From positions 358,428-422,427 of the forward strand of contig MU006231.1 of the NCBI GenBank assembly GCA_010093685.1: 64,000 bases of DNA, read 5' to 3'. The notes under the pieces were generated by a model. That model was not told the origin of the DNA and did not search any database. It saw nothing but the letters and a program-made list of their open reading frames with translations. Position 1 is the stretch's first letter. Each line of letters begins with the position of its first letter. Source of the stretch: Ophiobolus disseminans (Eukaryota; Ascomycota; Dothideomycetes; Pleosporales; Phaeosphaeriaceae). Below are positions 23,426-34,065 of this stretch, piece after piece. The position numbers and the translations under genes were made by a program.

Positions 23426-24091
23426 ATGAAGGCTTACTGGTTCGATAACCTTCCCGTAAGCCACCCGATTCACAAGATCACCCAAACTTCACATGACTGA
23501 TGTCTACTTCAGGGCGACCAACGCCAGCCCCACAACTCTGGTCGCACAGTAGATCCAGATTATCTGTCTAAGCTGGGCGTACTATACCACCAGATCAACT
23601 CACAAGACGAAGTAGACCAGCTTGCATCATCCCGAAACTACAAGAACCGGGATGAGATCACTGTGTCGCCCGAGAAGATGGGCGATATCTATGAGGAGAA
23701 AGTAAAGAGCTTTTTCCACGAGCACCTACACGAGGATGAAGAGATCCGGTACATTCTCGACGGTGCAGGCTACTTCGATGTCCGCAGCGAAGGAGATGAC
23801 TGGGTGAGGATTTGGCTGGGGAAGGGCGACTTGATCATTTTGCCGAGCGGTATCTACCATCGCTTTACTACTGATGAGCAAAACGTGAGTTACTTCGTAC
23901 CCTCGCAAACCATGCGAGCGGCCGATGACAGGGGTGTCGCTGCGATTGCTAACGACGGTTTGTAGTACACGAAGGCTATGCGATTGTTCAAGGACGAGCC
24001 CAAGTGGACCCCGCTGAACAGGGGAAACGAGACCGATGAGAATCAGTATCGCAAGGAGTACCTAAAGACTCGACAAGGGCTTGCTGCTTAG
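23426..24091 (+). CDS. ADI1: Acireductone dioxygenase
   Basis: Three exons (23426-23455, 23513-23884, 23966-24091), 175 residues, the usual family size. The first exon codes only MKAYWFDNLP. The metal-binding residues of the cupin fold are present: H-L-H-E-D-E-E (two His and a Glu) and the later His in GIYHRF. Other conserved phrases are IRYILDGAGYFDVR, KGDLIILPSG and LFKDEPKWTPLNR. The enzyme oxidises acireductone to the keto acid precursor of methionine (Fe form) in the methionine salvage pathway, in the cytosol. If intron 2 is not spliced, the frame is closed shortly after the cupin core. Confidence 0.95.
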
Positions 24092-24471
24092 TAGGTCTCG
24101 ATTGCGGGCGGGCTACTTTAGGGATAAGTTAGGCAGCTGTTGTGTCAAATTCCAACGAAAGCGAGTGAATGCTACGGATTTCATCATGTCGCTTTCCTTC
24201 AGTATCCTTATCATCCAGTCATTTGTCGTTCCTCCCTTCCTCGAAGCACGCATCCGCATGTGGTGACACAGCCAATCCTGCTCAACAAGCACGTGCGCTC
24301 GAGTTTGCAAGTCCTGTGCCTGCACAGCAATCATACCCTTCCCGTCTCAAGTCAAGCACTGCTATGCGCTCGCCTGCCCATTTCTATATCTATTCGACAT
24401 ACTCTTCGTCTGATACATAGCGTTACAACTTATTTTCCAACCAGCCACTCCCAAACCACCGAATTTCCAGC
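24092..24471. other. Intergenic
   Basis: 380 bases, C-rich towards the next ATG. No supported gene. Confidence 0.5.
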
Positions 24472-25236
24472 ATGTACTCACCATACCACTGGTCCCACGA
24501 CCCATACCACCACTTCAAAAGCGCCTCATCCCCATACCCAACGCACACCTACCCACCCCTCAATATTCCACCTTACCGCGATCCCCGCCACTACCAACCC
24601 CGCCCAAACCCCCATCGTCAAGCCCCAAAGTACTCTTCCAAACCCCGCCGGTCATCCACCGACATCGAAACATCAGACTTCAGCTCGCACTCAGACTTCG
24701 ACGCCGACGCCGATACCACACTACAATCCCATCTCCACCCGTCCTTCTATCCCACCGAACCCGCCTTCCACGCCATGTCCCACCTCAAGCAAGTACAAAT
24801 CCGCGTACCCAAACGCACGGCGCAGGACCTGCGCGGCGGCGAACACATCTTGATCCTGCCTCCCAACCTCACGCATCTCAAGATCTCAATTCACGCGCAG
24901 CACGCCCGGCAGATAGTTCGCGCTGCGGTAGTGGGGGAGATGCGACTTCGCGATGTGGTGAAGCAGGTGCTGCCGGGGGAGTATCTGCAGGATGCACGGG
25001 CGTATGTGCGGTTGAGGGGGGAGTGGATTGAGCCTGGTGCAGGGACGAAAATAAGTGATGTTGTGGAGTTGGGGCGGGCTGCGATGAATGAGCGGGGGGA
25101 GGTGGAGATTAAGGTCATGATTGGTGGAGGGGGGAGGGAAAGGGAGCGGGAGAGTGGGAATGGCAGGGGGTTGGGAAGACATGTACATGGGTGGGAGAGG
25201 GAAAGAGGGGAGGTGGAGAGGATGAGGGTGTTCTAG
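24472..25236 (+). CDS. Hypothetical protein with His/Pro/Tyr-rich N-terminus
   Basis: Single exon, 254 residues, not assigned to a family. The first 100 residues are rich in His, Pro, Tyr and Ser (MYSPYHWSHDPYHHF...) and look disordered. Residues about 105-215 look folded: VQIRVPKRTAQDLRGGEHILILPPNLTHLKISIHAQHARQIV and LRDVVKQVLPGEYLQDARAYVRLRGEWIEPG, with alternating hydrophobic residues as in a small alpha/beta domain. The tail is Gly/Arg/Glu-rich. Codon bias and clean start/stop favour a real gene; function unknown. Confidence 0.65.
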   Translation: MYSPYHWSHDPYHHFKSASSPYPTHTYPPLNIPPYRDPRHYQPRPNPHRQAPKYSSKPRRSSTDIETSDFSSHSDFDADADTTLQSHLHPSFYPTEPAFHAMSHLKQVQIRVPKRTAQDLRGGEHILILPPNLTHLKISIHAQHARQIVRAAVVGEMRLRDVVKQVLPGEYLQDARAYVRLRGEWIEPGAGTKISDVVELGRAAMNERGEVEIKVMIGGGGRERERESGNGRGLGRHVHGWERERGEVERMRVF

Positions 25237-25563
25237 GTCAATAGATGAGTCGGGTCAAGATGAGAGGGCTGGGGTATCGTAACCCATTCATGTGTTGCTA
25301 CATACTGCTGAGAGAGAGAAAAACCGGAGAAAAACCTCGCCCAACACCTACCCACGCACGCCTGACACACGTAAAGAAAGGTCAAACACCGTATCCGAGC
25401 AAACCACGCCCATTTCAGACAGTAAAAAGGTTCCTCAACAGAAGGGGAGATGTGCTAACGAATAGCAATTCGAGAGAAAGTGGCTATTCATCGCCTTTCC
25501 AGGCTTTCTGCCTGCTCATTATTGTGTGGCCTGGTTCCAGCTGCGCCACATGTCACGCTGCGC
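25237..25563. terminator. Convergent 3' regions
   Basis: 327 bases between the stop codons of the hypothetical gene (+) and H2A.Z (-). Both transcripts must terminate here. No distinct poly(A) motif is picked out. Confidence 0.4.
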
Positions 25564-26144
25564 TTATGCCTCCACAGGCTTGCCGCCCTTCTTCTTCTGC
25601 TCGACTTTCAACAAGAGAGCGCGGTTGATATGTGGTAGGACACCACCAAAGGCGATGGTGGCGCGAATGAGGGTGTCGAGTTCCTCGTCTCCGCGGATGG
25701 CGAGTTGAAGATGGCGCGGCGTGATGCGCTTGACCTTGAGATCCTTGGCGGCGTTGCCTGCCAGTTCGAGGACCTCAGCGGTCAGGTATTCGAGGACGGC
25801 GGTCAGGTAGATGGATGCTTTGGCGCCGATGCGCGTCTTCTGGCGCGTAATGGTTCGGAGGTGACGCTTTATGCGACCGCAGGGGAACTGTTTTCAAGGG
25901 ATCGTGTCAGCGCGTCATAGCTTTGGCAACTGGTCAAGGGCCGGATGCGCGGGGTGGGGTGACGACGGGACGCGATGGTGACTCACCTGGAGACCGGCTT
26001 TGGCGGAGTGCGACTTGGTTATCTTGACATGGGAGTCGCCCTTTCCACCTGTCTTGCCTCCAGTCTTTCCTATCGTCGCAATTAGTCTTTGAGGGAATCT
26101 GATAGCGCGACTTGGTGCTGGCGCGTACCTTTACCGCCAGCCAT
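25564..26144 (-). CDS. HTZ1: Histone variant H2A.Z
   Basis: Three exons; the first coding exon is only 16 nt (26144-26129: MAGGK plus one base). The 140-residue protein reads MAGGKGKTGGKTGGKG, SHSAKAGLQ, FPCGRIKRHL, TRIGAKASIYLTAVLEYL, AEVLELAGNAAKDLKVKRITPRHLQLAIRGDEELD and TIAFGGVLPHI. FPCGRIKRHL in place of canonical H2A FPVGRVHRLL, and the one-residue-longer loop 1, identify H2A.Z. The second intron splits LQ from FPCG. It replaces H2A at promoters and boundaries and is exchanged by SWR1 and INO80; the INO80 ATPase is also in this window. Confidence 0.95.
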
Positions 26145-27491
26145 TTCTGGTAATTATTTCGGATGAATGTCTGTGTCGATGTTATCAATACGAATGCGCG
26201 ACCGGGAAACCCGAGTTCGGAGGCGTGTTCGATGTTGTGTCGCTGGCAAGAGGTGGGGTGGCTGGGTAGTGGTAGAGTCTTGCGAGGGACTTGTTGTTGT
26301 AGCCTCAAAGCGCGTTAAACCGATTCGGAAGGCCCGTCCACCACGTGACGCATGCCCAACCATCCGGGCGTCGCACCGTGCACGAACTGCCTGTCTGTGC
26401 CCGACGTGGTGTGCACGCCATGGCCGCATGGCCTATTTTGCCGAAACGTAGTTGGTCGTGCATATTATAGTGCACTCGTGATGCCGATGCAGAAGACAGC
26501 GACAGACTGTGCTTCAGGCCTGATCTTGGTCGTAGAGCACATGCATTACTACTTGGGACTGTAGGTGGCAAGATTGATCTAGATATCCTATGATGTGTCA
26601 GACAATCATGCAATTTGAGATAGAAAGGCAATGATGGAACTGTTCAGTGACCCGATTGCAAAGGTTGTTTGAGCTTGCCTGTACATTGGCTGCTGCTGGG
26701 CTGCACGAACATGATGATAACGTTACAGTGAGAGCTCAAACTTGGCGTGGAAAAGGATTCAAAATTTGAGAAATGCTGAAATATGCTCGGAGCGTCGAGA
26801 GACTCCGTAGTGTGCACTCACCATAAGAGATACTTTAGGTGAGGAAGATGAAACAGATGTAGAGAGATGGCTTACAGTCTTGGTGTGAGTAGTGTCTGAG
26901 ATGTCGTTCATCCAAGTTTTCTATCATAACGGGCTCGAAAGAGATGGTCGATTCGAGTCCATAGCTTGGACGTGCTCGTCGAGGAGCACATTGCTGATAT
27001 AGCCGCGTTATACTGCAAAAGAATATATTTCGAAGAGAGTAGCTGCAAATAGACACTGATTGCCCGAGTTTGACTAACAAAGTAGCGTTAGTTGCATGAC
27101 ACAGAAGTTGTGCTGGTAACACAATGATGTTGGTGCATGTCAAGATCCGTCCATGCTGGCACCAGCTCCAGGAAACGGGAGCTACGCTTGATCTGGACAA
27201 GGGTCTTGGCGGCTCATTACGGAAACGACAACGGACAGCTCCCCTGTTGGCGACTGACGACAGGTTCCGAAACCCAAGATCTATTCACGTCGGCCTTCAC
27301 CACTTTTCAGCGGGCATCCAGCATCTGTCCTACTTCCGTCTCGCCTTACCCGCGCCCGAGCGCTCCTGCCGCCATCTAAAGCCTGAGGCCAGCTTCAACA
27401 TCGAACCGCGCACTTACCGACCTCCGACGCCGCATGTCATTCACCACAGACTGTCCACCACGCCGTTCTAGCATACCAGTACAGGTCTGCC
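26145..27491. other. Intergenic between H2A.Z and striatin
   Basis: 1.35 kb between divergent start codons. Several short ORFs on both strands lack motifs. The last 350 bases are C-rich with no stop-free reading into the striatin ATG, so they are probably leader. Confidence 0.5.
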
Positions 27492-30158
27492 ATGGCCTGG
27501 CAGTCGCCGTCGGCCATGAACGCGGGCGGTGCAAACGGCGGAGGTGATGGCAATGCGCCGGCAGGAACAGAGTACACGCTGCAGGGTGAGATGCATCCTT
27601 TTGCGCCAGGGGGCGCTGTTTCGGGTAGGGAAGGTTAGCTAATGTGCAGTGCAGGCGTTATGCGCTTCCTACAACTCGAGTGGCACAATCATGAGCGGGC
27701 CAGGAACGCCTGGGACATCGAACGCGCCGAGATGAAGGCCAAAATCGCAAAGCAGGAGGGCGAGGTTCGAAGCGCGAAGAAGTTGAACGACCAACTGAAC
27801 AAGCATATTCGCATGCTAGAGCAGGCGCTGATGAACGAGAGGGCAAAGGCCAAGGCTGGTGCTGCTGGTGGAGACCCCGCGGACGACAAGAAGGATGTCA
27901 AGGGCAAGAAGGGCGCACATGCTGCGAAGCGTGAGTCTCATCACAGGGCGAGGTCGGCAATCCACTGGCATGCTAATTATCCCATAGCCCAAGAAAAGAG
28001 ACACAACTCCTTCCTCGACGTAGAGTCCGAGTTCCTCGACCGATCAGAAGCCGACCGCGATGGCCTACGTGAGAAGTCGAAGCTCTACCTTACGAAATGC
28101 GTCGAGGAGATAACCTATCTTCTCACACCGCCACCCCAACCCCCACCACAGCAACCCAGTCTTCATACGCTCGGAAATGGCGCTGGGTTTATGAACCACG
28201 GGGATGTTGCAATGGAGGAAATGTACCTACAACAGCGCCGTCAAAACATGCAGTCGCAACTGCCCACAATGCCCAACACCTCCGTACCCAACCATCAGCC
28301 TCCAAGCGTACCCAATGTTTCCGAACTACAAAGCCTTACGAATCAGAATCAAATTCACCATGCGCCTGAGATGACTCGAGAGCCGGCCGGACAGCCTTCG
28401 CTTCCTTCGGCTGGAATGCCTGGCGGGTTTGCCCCACTACGACAATCCCAAGTACAAGATCCACTGCATTACTCGTCCGTCCCGGATGAGCAAGTCGAAA
28501 AGGTCACTCACGTCTACGATGCACATGGTCGTCAAATCTCGAATCAGGAAGAAGGCCAGCCAGCTCCCGGCCCGGTCGCGGGCGACGACTCGGATCAATG
28601 GACTTTTGATCCCGAACCCAATGCTGAGGCATCTACAAATGGACCGCCAGTAGGAAGGCCGGATACCATCAGATTCCCAGACGCCGACAACCTCCCAGCA
28701 AAATCTCCACCCCGCGCTAACAAGACTCGAAGTAAGAGTGGGGATCTTGGGCATGGCAGGAGGTTGAGTACCGAGCAAAAGGGCCCAGTGGCATCTGGAA
28801 ATCAGCTAGCGAAGACGGATCAACAGAGCTTCAAGGTCCGATTTGCTCTCCGTGGCCACCTCGATGTCGTTCGCTCTGTCATATTCACCGGCGGTGGAAG
28901 TCCCTCGGAACCGGAGATCTGCACTGCAGGAGACGATGGCATGATCAAGAGATGGATGATACCTGCGAGCTACGCGAACCAACATGGCATGAACAATGAC
29001 CTTGACATTGCTCCATTTTGGTCACACAGAGGCCATGAGGGAGCTGTAACATCGCTGGCGGCATGCCCCGCATCCGCACACTTTGCAACGGGAGGCCGAG
29101 CGTCCGGTGACGGCTGGATATTCTCTGGAGGACAAGATGCCACCATCCGTGTATGGGAAAGAGGTCGCGTTGATCCAAAAGCCACATTGGATGGACATAC
29201 CGATGCGGTTTGGGCTGTCTGTGTGCTCCCTGCCTCTAGCGCATCAGCCTTCGGGTCTGACTCTAGTAAATTCGGAGGCCCAGACCGGATACTGCTCGCC
29301 TCAGGATCCGCAGACGGCACAATTAAACTCTGGGCAGTCAGTGCACCCCCACAGCTAGTCTCACCGCAGACAGGTTCGCGGCGTGGCGTTGGAGGGAGCA
29401 GACGACACTCAGTGACCTCCGGATCGAACCATCCATCATCGCCGCAGCCTAGCGTGGCCACCCACACACCGTTTCATTATATGCTCGTTCACACCATCGA
29501 GCGAAGTACGCATCCTTCGCCAACATGCATCAGCCCACTTGCGCTAAACGGCGAGAATTTTGTGGTCTCTTTCGCAGACGCTTCCATTCTTGTATATGAC
29601 ACTCGAACGGGCGAGGAGCTCATCGGTATGGCCAGCAACGAGACATACGACGGTACACCTGCTACCGGCATTACTTCAGTAGTGGCTACATCACAAAGCA
29701 TTGAAGGTCCAACAGAAGCTGGGCGCGGAAACTCCGATGAAGACAGTATTCATGGGCCAACAGGCTCGAGCAGCGGTGGAGGACTGGAAGGTGTAGTTAT
29801 CAGTGGGCATGAAGACCAGTACATCCGGTTCTTCGATGCCAATTCTGGTGAGTGTTCCACGTTGTAGTCGCGTACATCTTTGCTAATACCGTACACAGGT
29901 CAATGTACGTACCAGATGCTTGCGCACCCCTCCGCCATCTCCTCCTTATCTCTCAGCAAAGATGGCCGTGAAGCTGTCTCCGCAGGTCACGATGCATCAA
30001 TTCGTTTCTGGTCGCTCGACAAACGGATTTGCACGCAAGAAATCACCGCCCACCGCATCATGCGTGGTGAAGGTGTATGCAGTGTCGTATGGAGTCAAGA
30101 CGGTCGCCTGGTTGTCTCAGCAGGTGGCGACGGCATCGTCAAAGTCTTTGCACGGTAG
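27492..30158 (+). CDS. Striatin (STRIPAK scaffold, PRO11/StrA-like)
   Basis: Exons 27492-27585, 27655-27930, 27988-29847 and 29899-30158 give 829 residues. The caveolin-binding/coiled-coil N-terminus (YTLQGVMRFLQLEWHNHERAR...LNDQLNKHIRMLEQAL) is followed by KRHNSFLDVESEFLDR, a Pro/Gln-rich linker, and C-terminal WD40 repeats starting FALRGHLDVVRSVIFTGG and closing with SAGHDASIRFWSLDKR and SAGGDGIVKVFAR. Striatin organises the STRIPAK phosphatase-kinase complex that controls hyphal fusion and fruiting-body development. Intron 2 (27931-27987) is 57 nt with no in-frame stop, so the unspliced form would add 19 residues; donor GTGAGT, branch GCTAAT and acceptor support removal. Confidence 0.93.
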
Positions 30159-31297
30159 TCCTAGGACTGGTTGACCGCTCGTAGTTTATTTACTTTGTGT
30201 GGATGCATTTTTCGCTGGAACCATACCCGGACGCCTTTTTGTTGATCATGGAATGTAGAAGGATGATTGATGGGATCATGGTAATTTTCTTCATGCTCTT
30301 TCGCCCACCTGTTGCTTCGACACACTTTAAACTCTACCCTTCTTGTACCATTCTGTCTGCTGTCATTGGGAGGAAATCGTAATGCATGGATTCGGGCGCT
30401 TTTCCAACGTATTGCTCGATTGTACTATACAAGTGCGCGCACAGAAGGAATTGGGACAATGGAAGTCGATTGTCTGGCCTGACGGCAACTTCATCGTGAG
30501 ATCATCATCTCCGACGCGACGCAGCACCAGCTTCCTGACGCTCCGAGGCCAAACTTGATGCAACCTTGCCATCACATCATCCCTACAGACAGTCTCGCCA
30601 TGCGAATGACTCCACGTGCGGCGTCTCGACCTCTCGTTGAGCCGCACGCACCAACAATAGCCTCCAATGCGAACGATCCGTCAAAGCACGTCGAAACACT
30701 CAAATTTGCGCAAGGCGACTATGACACACGAGATACCTTTAACGGCCATTCTCGTGTGTCAAGGACGATGCTGTCATGGTACAGCTGTGGAGCCTCACGC
30801 TCAGAGATTGCTCGGCTCAAGCAAAAGGACCCAAAACCGTCAACCGATGATATCCGAATCTACTTCCTGGAACGAACGTTACGGCAGCTAAGCAGTTAAC
30901 GGTCATTTCGCCATGCCGCTTTTCCTCTTGAAGGCCTAGCACTGCCGTTAAGAGTGTACGGTTACAAATTTCTGTCCACCCAATCGTGACGTCTTGCGGT
31001 GTGCACGATGAGTGGCGCTGCAACTGTGACTGCAAGACCCACATGTGCACTGCTTGAGAAAAAATATATCACGGTGCTCGTGATGTGCTTGGACCAAGAT
31101 CGTGAGATCGGGATGGTATGGCCAAGGTGAGGATTTTTCATCAGTGGGTTTGGGGTATATAAGGGTTTGACGGCAGGTAGACTGTAGTAGCATCAACACG
31201 CAGAGCATCATCATCGAGTAACTACACATCAAACACTTCAATAAACTTCCTGGGCGTTTCAAACCACCATCAACTCTCCTCAACCAACACATCCAAA
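30159..31297. other. Intergenic with promoter of the 94-residue gene
   Basis: 1.1 kb. A 114-codon ORF (30555-30899) shows no recognisable motif and is not called. The last 150 bases hold a TATA box and a C/A-rich leader. Confidence 0.5.
31156..31162 (+). promoter_or_regulatory. TATA box (TATATAA)
   Basis: GGGGTATATAAGGG lies 142 bases before the ATG at 31298. It is the clearest core promoter in the window. Confidence 0.7.
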
Positions 31298-31582
31298 ATG
31301 AACAGTATCGACTCCCATCCCCGCGTGCTCTCCCTCTCCGGCACATCCACACCCAACACCTCAACACCCGTCTCGCAATCAGCTCGCGCATCCCACGAGT
31401 CAGCCCACGACGCACACCACTTCATCAACCACCAAGAAGAGAACACGCACAACAAGCTCAACAGCTCGATCAAGAAGATGTGGAAGGAGTTCAAGCATCA
31501 CGCCGCGGAGCATCATCGTAGTGTGAATGCGGCGTATCGTGCGCAGTATGGCGCGGGCGCGAGGATGGATAGGCCGCTATAA
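31298..31582 (+). CDS. Small hypothetical protein, 94 residues
   Basis: Starts at ATG in a CCAAAATGAAC context. A Ser/Thr-rich N-terminal half (HPRVLSLSGTSTPNTSTP) precedes a His-rich, probably helical segment (NKLNSSIKKMWKEFKHHAAEHHRSVNAAYRAQYG). No signal peptide. The TATA promoter and compact design suggest an inducible, highly expressed small protein. Not recognised as a named family. Confidence 0.65.
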   Translation: MNSIDSHPRVLSLSGTSTPNTSTPVSQSARASHESAHDAHHFINHQEENTHNKLNSSIKKMWKEFKHHAAEHHRSVNAAYRAQYGAGARMDRPL

Positions 31583-31846
31583 GTTTGTGGAAGTGAGAAG
31601 GGGAGGGGATAATGGACGGAGGATAGACAGGAGGTGATATGGGAGTAATGGAAGAGGAGAAATGGGAAGGGGCAGTGGAGGAAGAGGAGGAGGAGAGCTG
31701 CAAAAGCGTTTTGATAGCGATATACCCAATTGAATTAAGCCAAGTGACTTTGGACCTTTATAGTGCAATAAAGAGAAATGCATCGTGTGTGTAGTCATTC
31801 CTACCCCCGATATGTGTGCTTCGATATACTCATCACGACACCGTGC

Positions 31847-33554
31847 CTACATAGAGAGCATATTCAACCGCAGAAGTACCTAGACACGCATCAGTAAGTA
31901 ACCATCAAGAGCTGAAGCATATATAACACATACCTTTTCAATATACCGCGCACCTACTCGAATCCCTTCTTTATCCTCAAACTCCCTCTCATCGCCAAAA
32001 TCGACATTGTCGGGATCCAAGCACGTCAAACACGTCTCCACGATCGCAGCATACTTGTCGCCCATGCTTCCCGGCAGTATCAAGCGTGTCAGCGATAGTA
32101 AGTGGTCCTTTCCAGCTTCGAATAGAAACTTTGGGTACTGTGCTTCTACTGTTGTGTCTGGTATTCCGAGGTTTAACGATAGAGTTCGGGCTCCGTTGGA
32201 AGCGTTGTAGTCGACGAAACTTCCCCATAGTCCGATTTCGAGCAAACACACGCCCAAGCTGTATATATCGTGCTGCATTTCGTAGTACTCGCTTGGATTG
32301 GCGCCTTGTCGCGAGGCATGTCGGTACAAATTTCGGTTCGGCGCATCGTCACCTCGCTGCTGCGTGTAGCCAAGGTCTCGTCGGAAGTTGTCGAAGCCAA
32401 CGAGGAACGTCGATTTGCTGTTCCCGTCCCCAAGGTCGAAGACGAGTACGGTTTCGGGTCGGATGTTCTTGTGTACGAAGTTGAACGTATGTACGTATCC
32501 CACGGCTTTTGCTAAATCTCGGGCGATGTCGAGCCGGAGTGATGTAGAGAAGGGAGCTGTGGTGTTGAGGAGCAGGTCACGGAGACTTCTAGGATCGTGC
32601 GAGTCGGGAGGATTGCGGAAGACTAAAGTCAGTGATGCGTCGCGACCAGGCTTGGATGGTTTAGTATCGTCGATGAAGCCTTTGCAGCTGAGTAGGCCGA
32701 AGGTGTGGGGTTCGTTCAGTTGGAGTTTCGCAGCGAGGTCACGGGTGTTTGTTTTAATGCTTCGGAGGTTCGACTGTGATTCGCATGGCATTGCGTTCAG
32801 GATGTATGTTGTTTGACGCCCATTCGAAAAGTCTTTCGCTGCTAATTGTATGCCGTCGCAGAAGGGTATTGTGTTGGTGTTCATGCCGGTAAGAGCAGCT
32901 GATCCCAACGTCAATCCGTGATGTGATAGTGTTCCCGTCGTTGAACCGTTCCCGTGCACTTGGCTGGTGCGAGTATCGGTTGTTGAGTCGGACGTTGTTT
33001 CTGGGTTGGGCTCGCTGCTTTGTGTTATGGTACTTGGGTTCGTCATCTTCCGGAGTAGGTACCATGATTGATCTGCTGTTTTCTGCCACAACAGCAGTTC
33101 ATCGAGAGCTCTGTCGAGACTTTCTTTTTTGAAGGCGTACTTTGCTTTCTTGGGTTTGTATTTCGCAATCATTGCTGAGTCCTGGGTCGAAGTAGGCTCC
33201 ATGGCGGTGACGTCCTTCAGCCGTGAGATGACAAGGTCCAGCTTACTCTGGAATATGTGCAACGTTTGCTCGTATACCTCACGATGTTCGTCTTCCATCT
33301 TTTGCCGATCGCGTTGAAAGTCGTTGAGCTGACACGTGAAGCGAAGCAAGCTGTTGTCGAGGCGCAACACTCTTTCTGCCAACTCGAGATCTGCGTTTTT
33401 GAGAGAGGAACACAGGGCTTTACCTTCTCTCACATATCTAGTTAAGACCGTTAGTACTGCCTGGGAAAAAGAGGGCCCTAATTATTGGTCGCATTACTCA
33501 CCTCCAACAGAGTTCCACAATGGGTGGAATAGCCAACGCAAGCTCTGCGGACAT
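31847..33554 (-). CDS. Pseudokinase with N-terminal HeLo-like helical domain
   Basis: Minus-strand exons 33554-33502, 33437-31934 and 31879-31847 give 529 residues. The N-terminus (MSAELALAIPPIVELCWRYVREG, then LRLDNSLLRFTCQLNDFQRD and DEHREVYEQTLHIFQSKLDLVISRL) is an amphipathic helical bundle like the signalling domains of fungal incompatibility proteins. A Ser/Thr-rich linker leads to a kinase-like C-lobe: DIARDLAKAVGYVHTFNFVHKNIRPETVLVF, a DIYSLGVCLLEIGLW helix and a C-terminal YIEKVLLRLNMLSM. The HRD catalytic Asp is replaced (HKN) and DFG is absent (VGFDNF), so catalysis is unlikely. The short third exon restores the usual helix at the end; reading on gives a shorter, unlikely tail. It is divergent from the kinase-patatin gene. 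Confidence 0.8.
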
Positions 33555-34065
33555 GATGAGATTGGTGAGGATGAGATCCTAGATAGAAATTTGCATTGCT
33601 ATGATAGTGAGGCTATTTGCTTATAGAGTTTATCAACCTTCTGGTCGGTAAAGCCGAAGATAAGCAAGGCGGAGGCGCTGTTGTTGCGGCTGACGGCGAC
33701 ACGCACTGCCACCTTCGCTGGCTATACAGGCGAGCGCCTCTCTGCACAGCCAACAGACGAGGCGCTGTACACGTGCCACATTTGAGCCTGAAGTTTAGAA
33801 CTCTTTGATCCACACTAAATTGAAAGGAAAAACATTGGAGAAAAACCACCCAAACCGTTAATGGCGGAATGGTGTTGGACGCCTCAATATGCAAACCTGC
33901 AGCTTGGGCTGACTGGCAGGTAGGTGTACCTAACCTTTGGAACTTCCCCCGCACCCAGCCTTGGAACCCTCCTGCATCAACAATAAATTTATCATCGCGC
34001 CTGCCATCCCACGTGTATTGTGTCCTTGGGCTCGTTACCTGTAACGGTCGCTGATTCAATGTCAA
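33555..34065. promoter_or_regulatory. Shared divergent promoter, pseudokinase / kinase-patatin pair
   Basis: 511 bases between opposite start codons, without supported ORFs. Co-regulation of the pair is an inference from layout. Confidence 0.5.

Noticed and set aside
30555..30899. 114-codon plus-strand ORF after striatin
   Set aside because: No recognisable motif, ordinary random-ORF length, no promoter signal.
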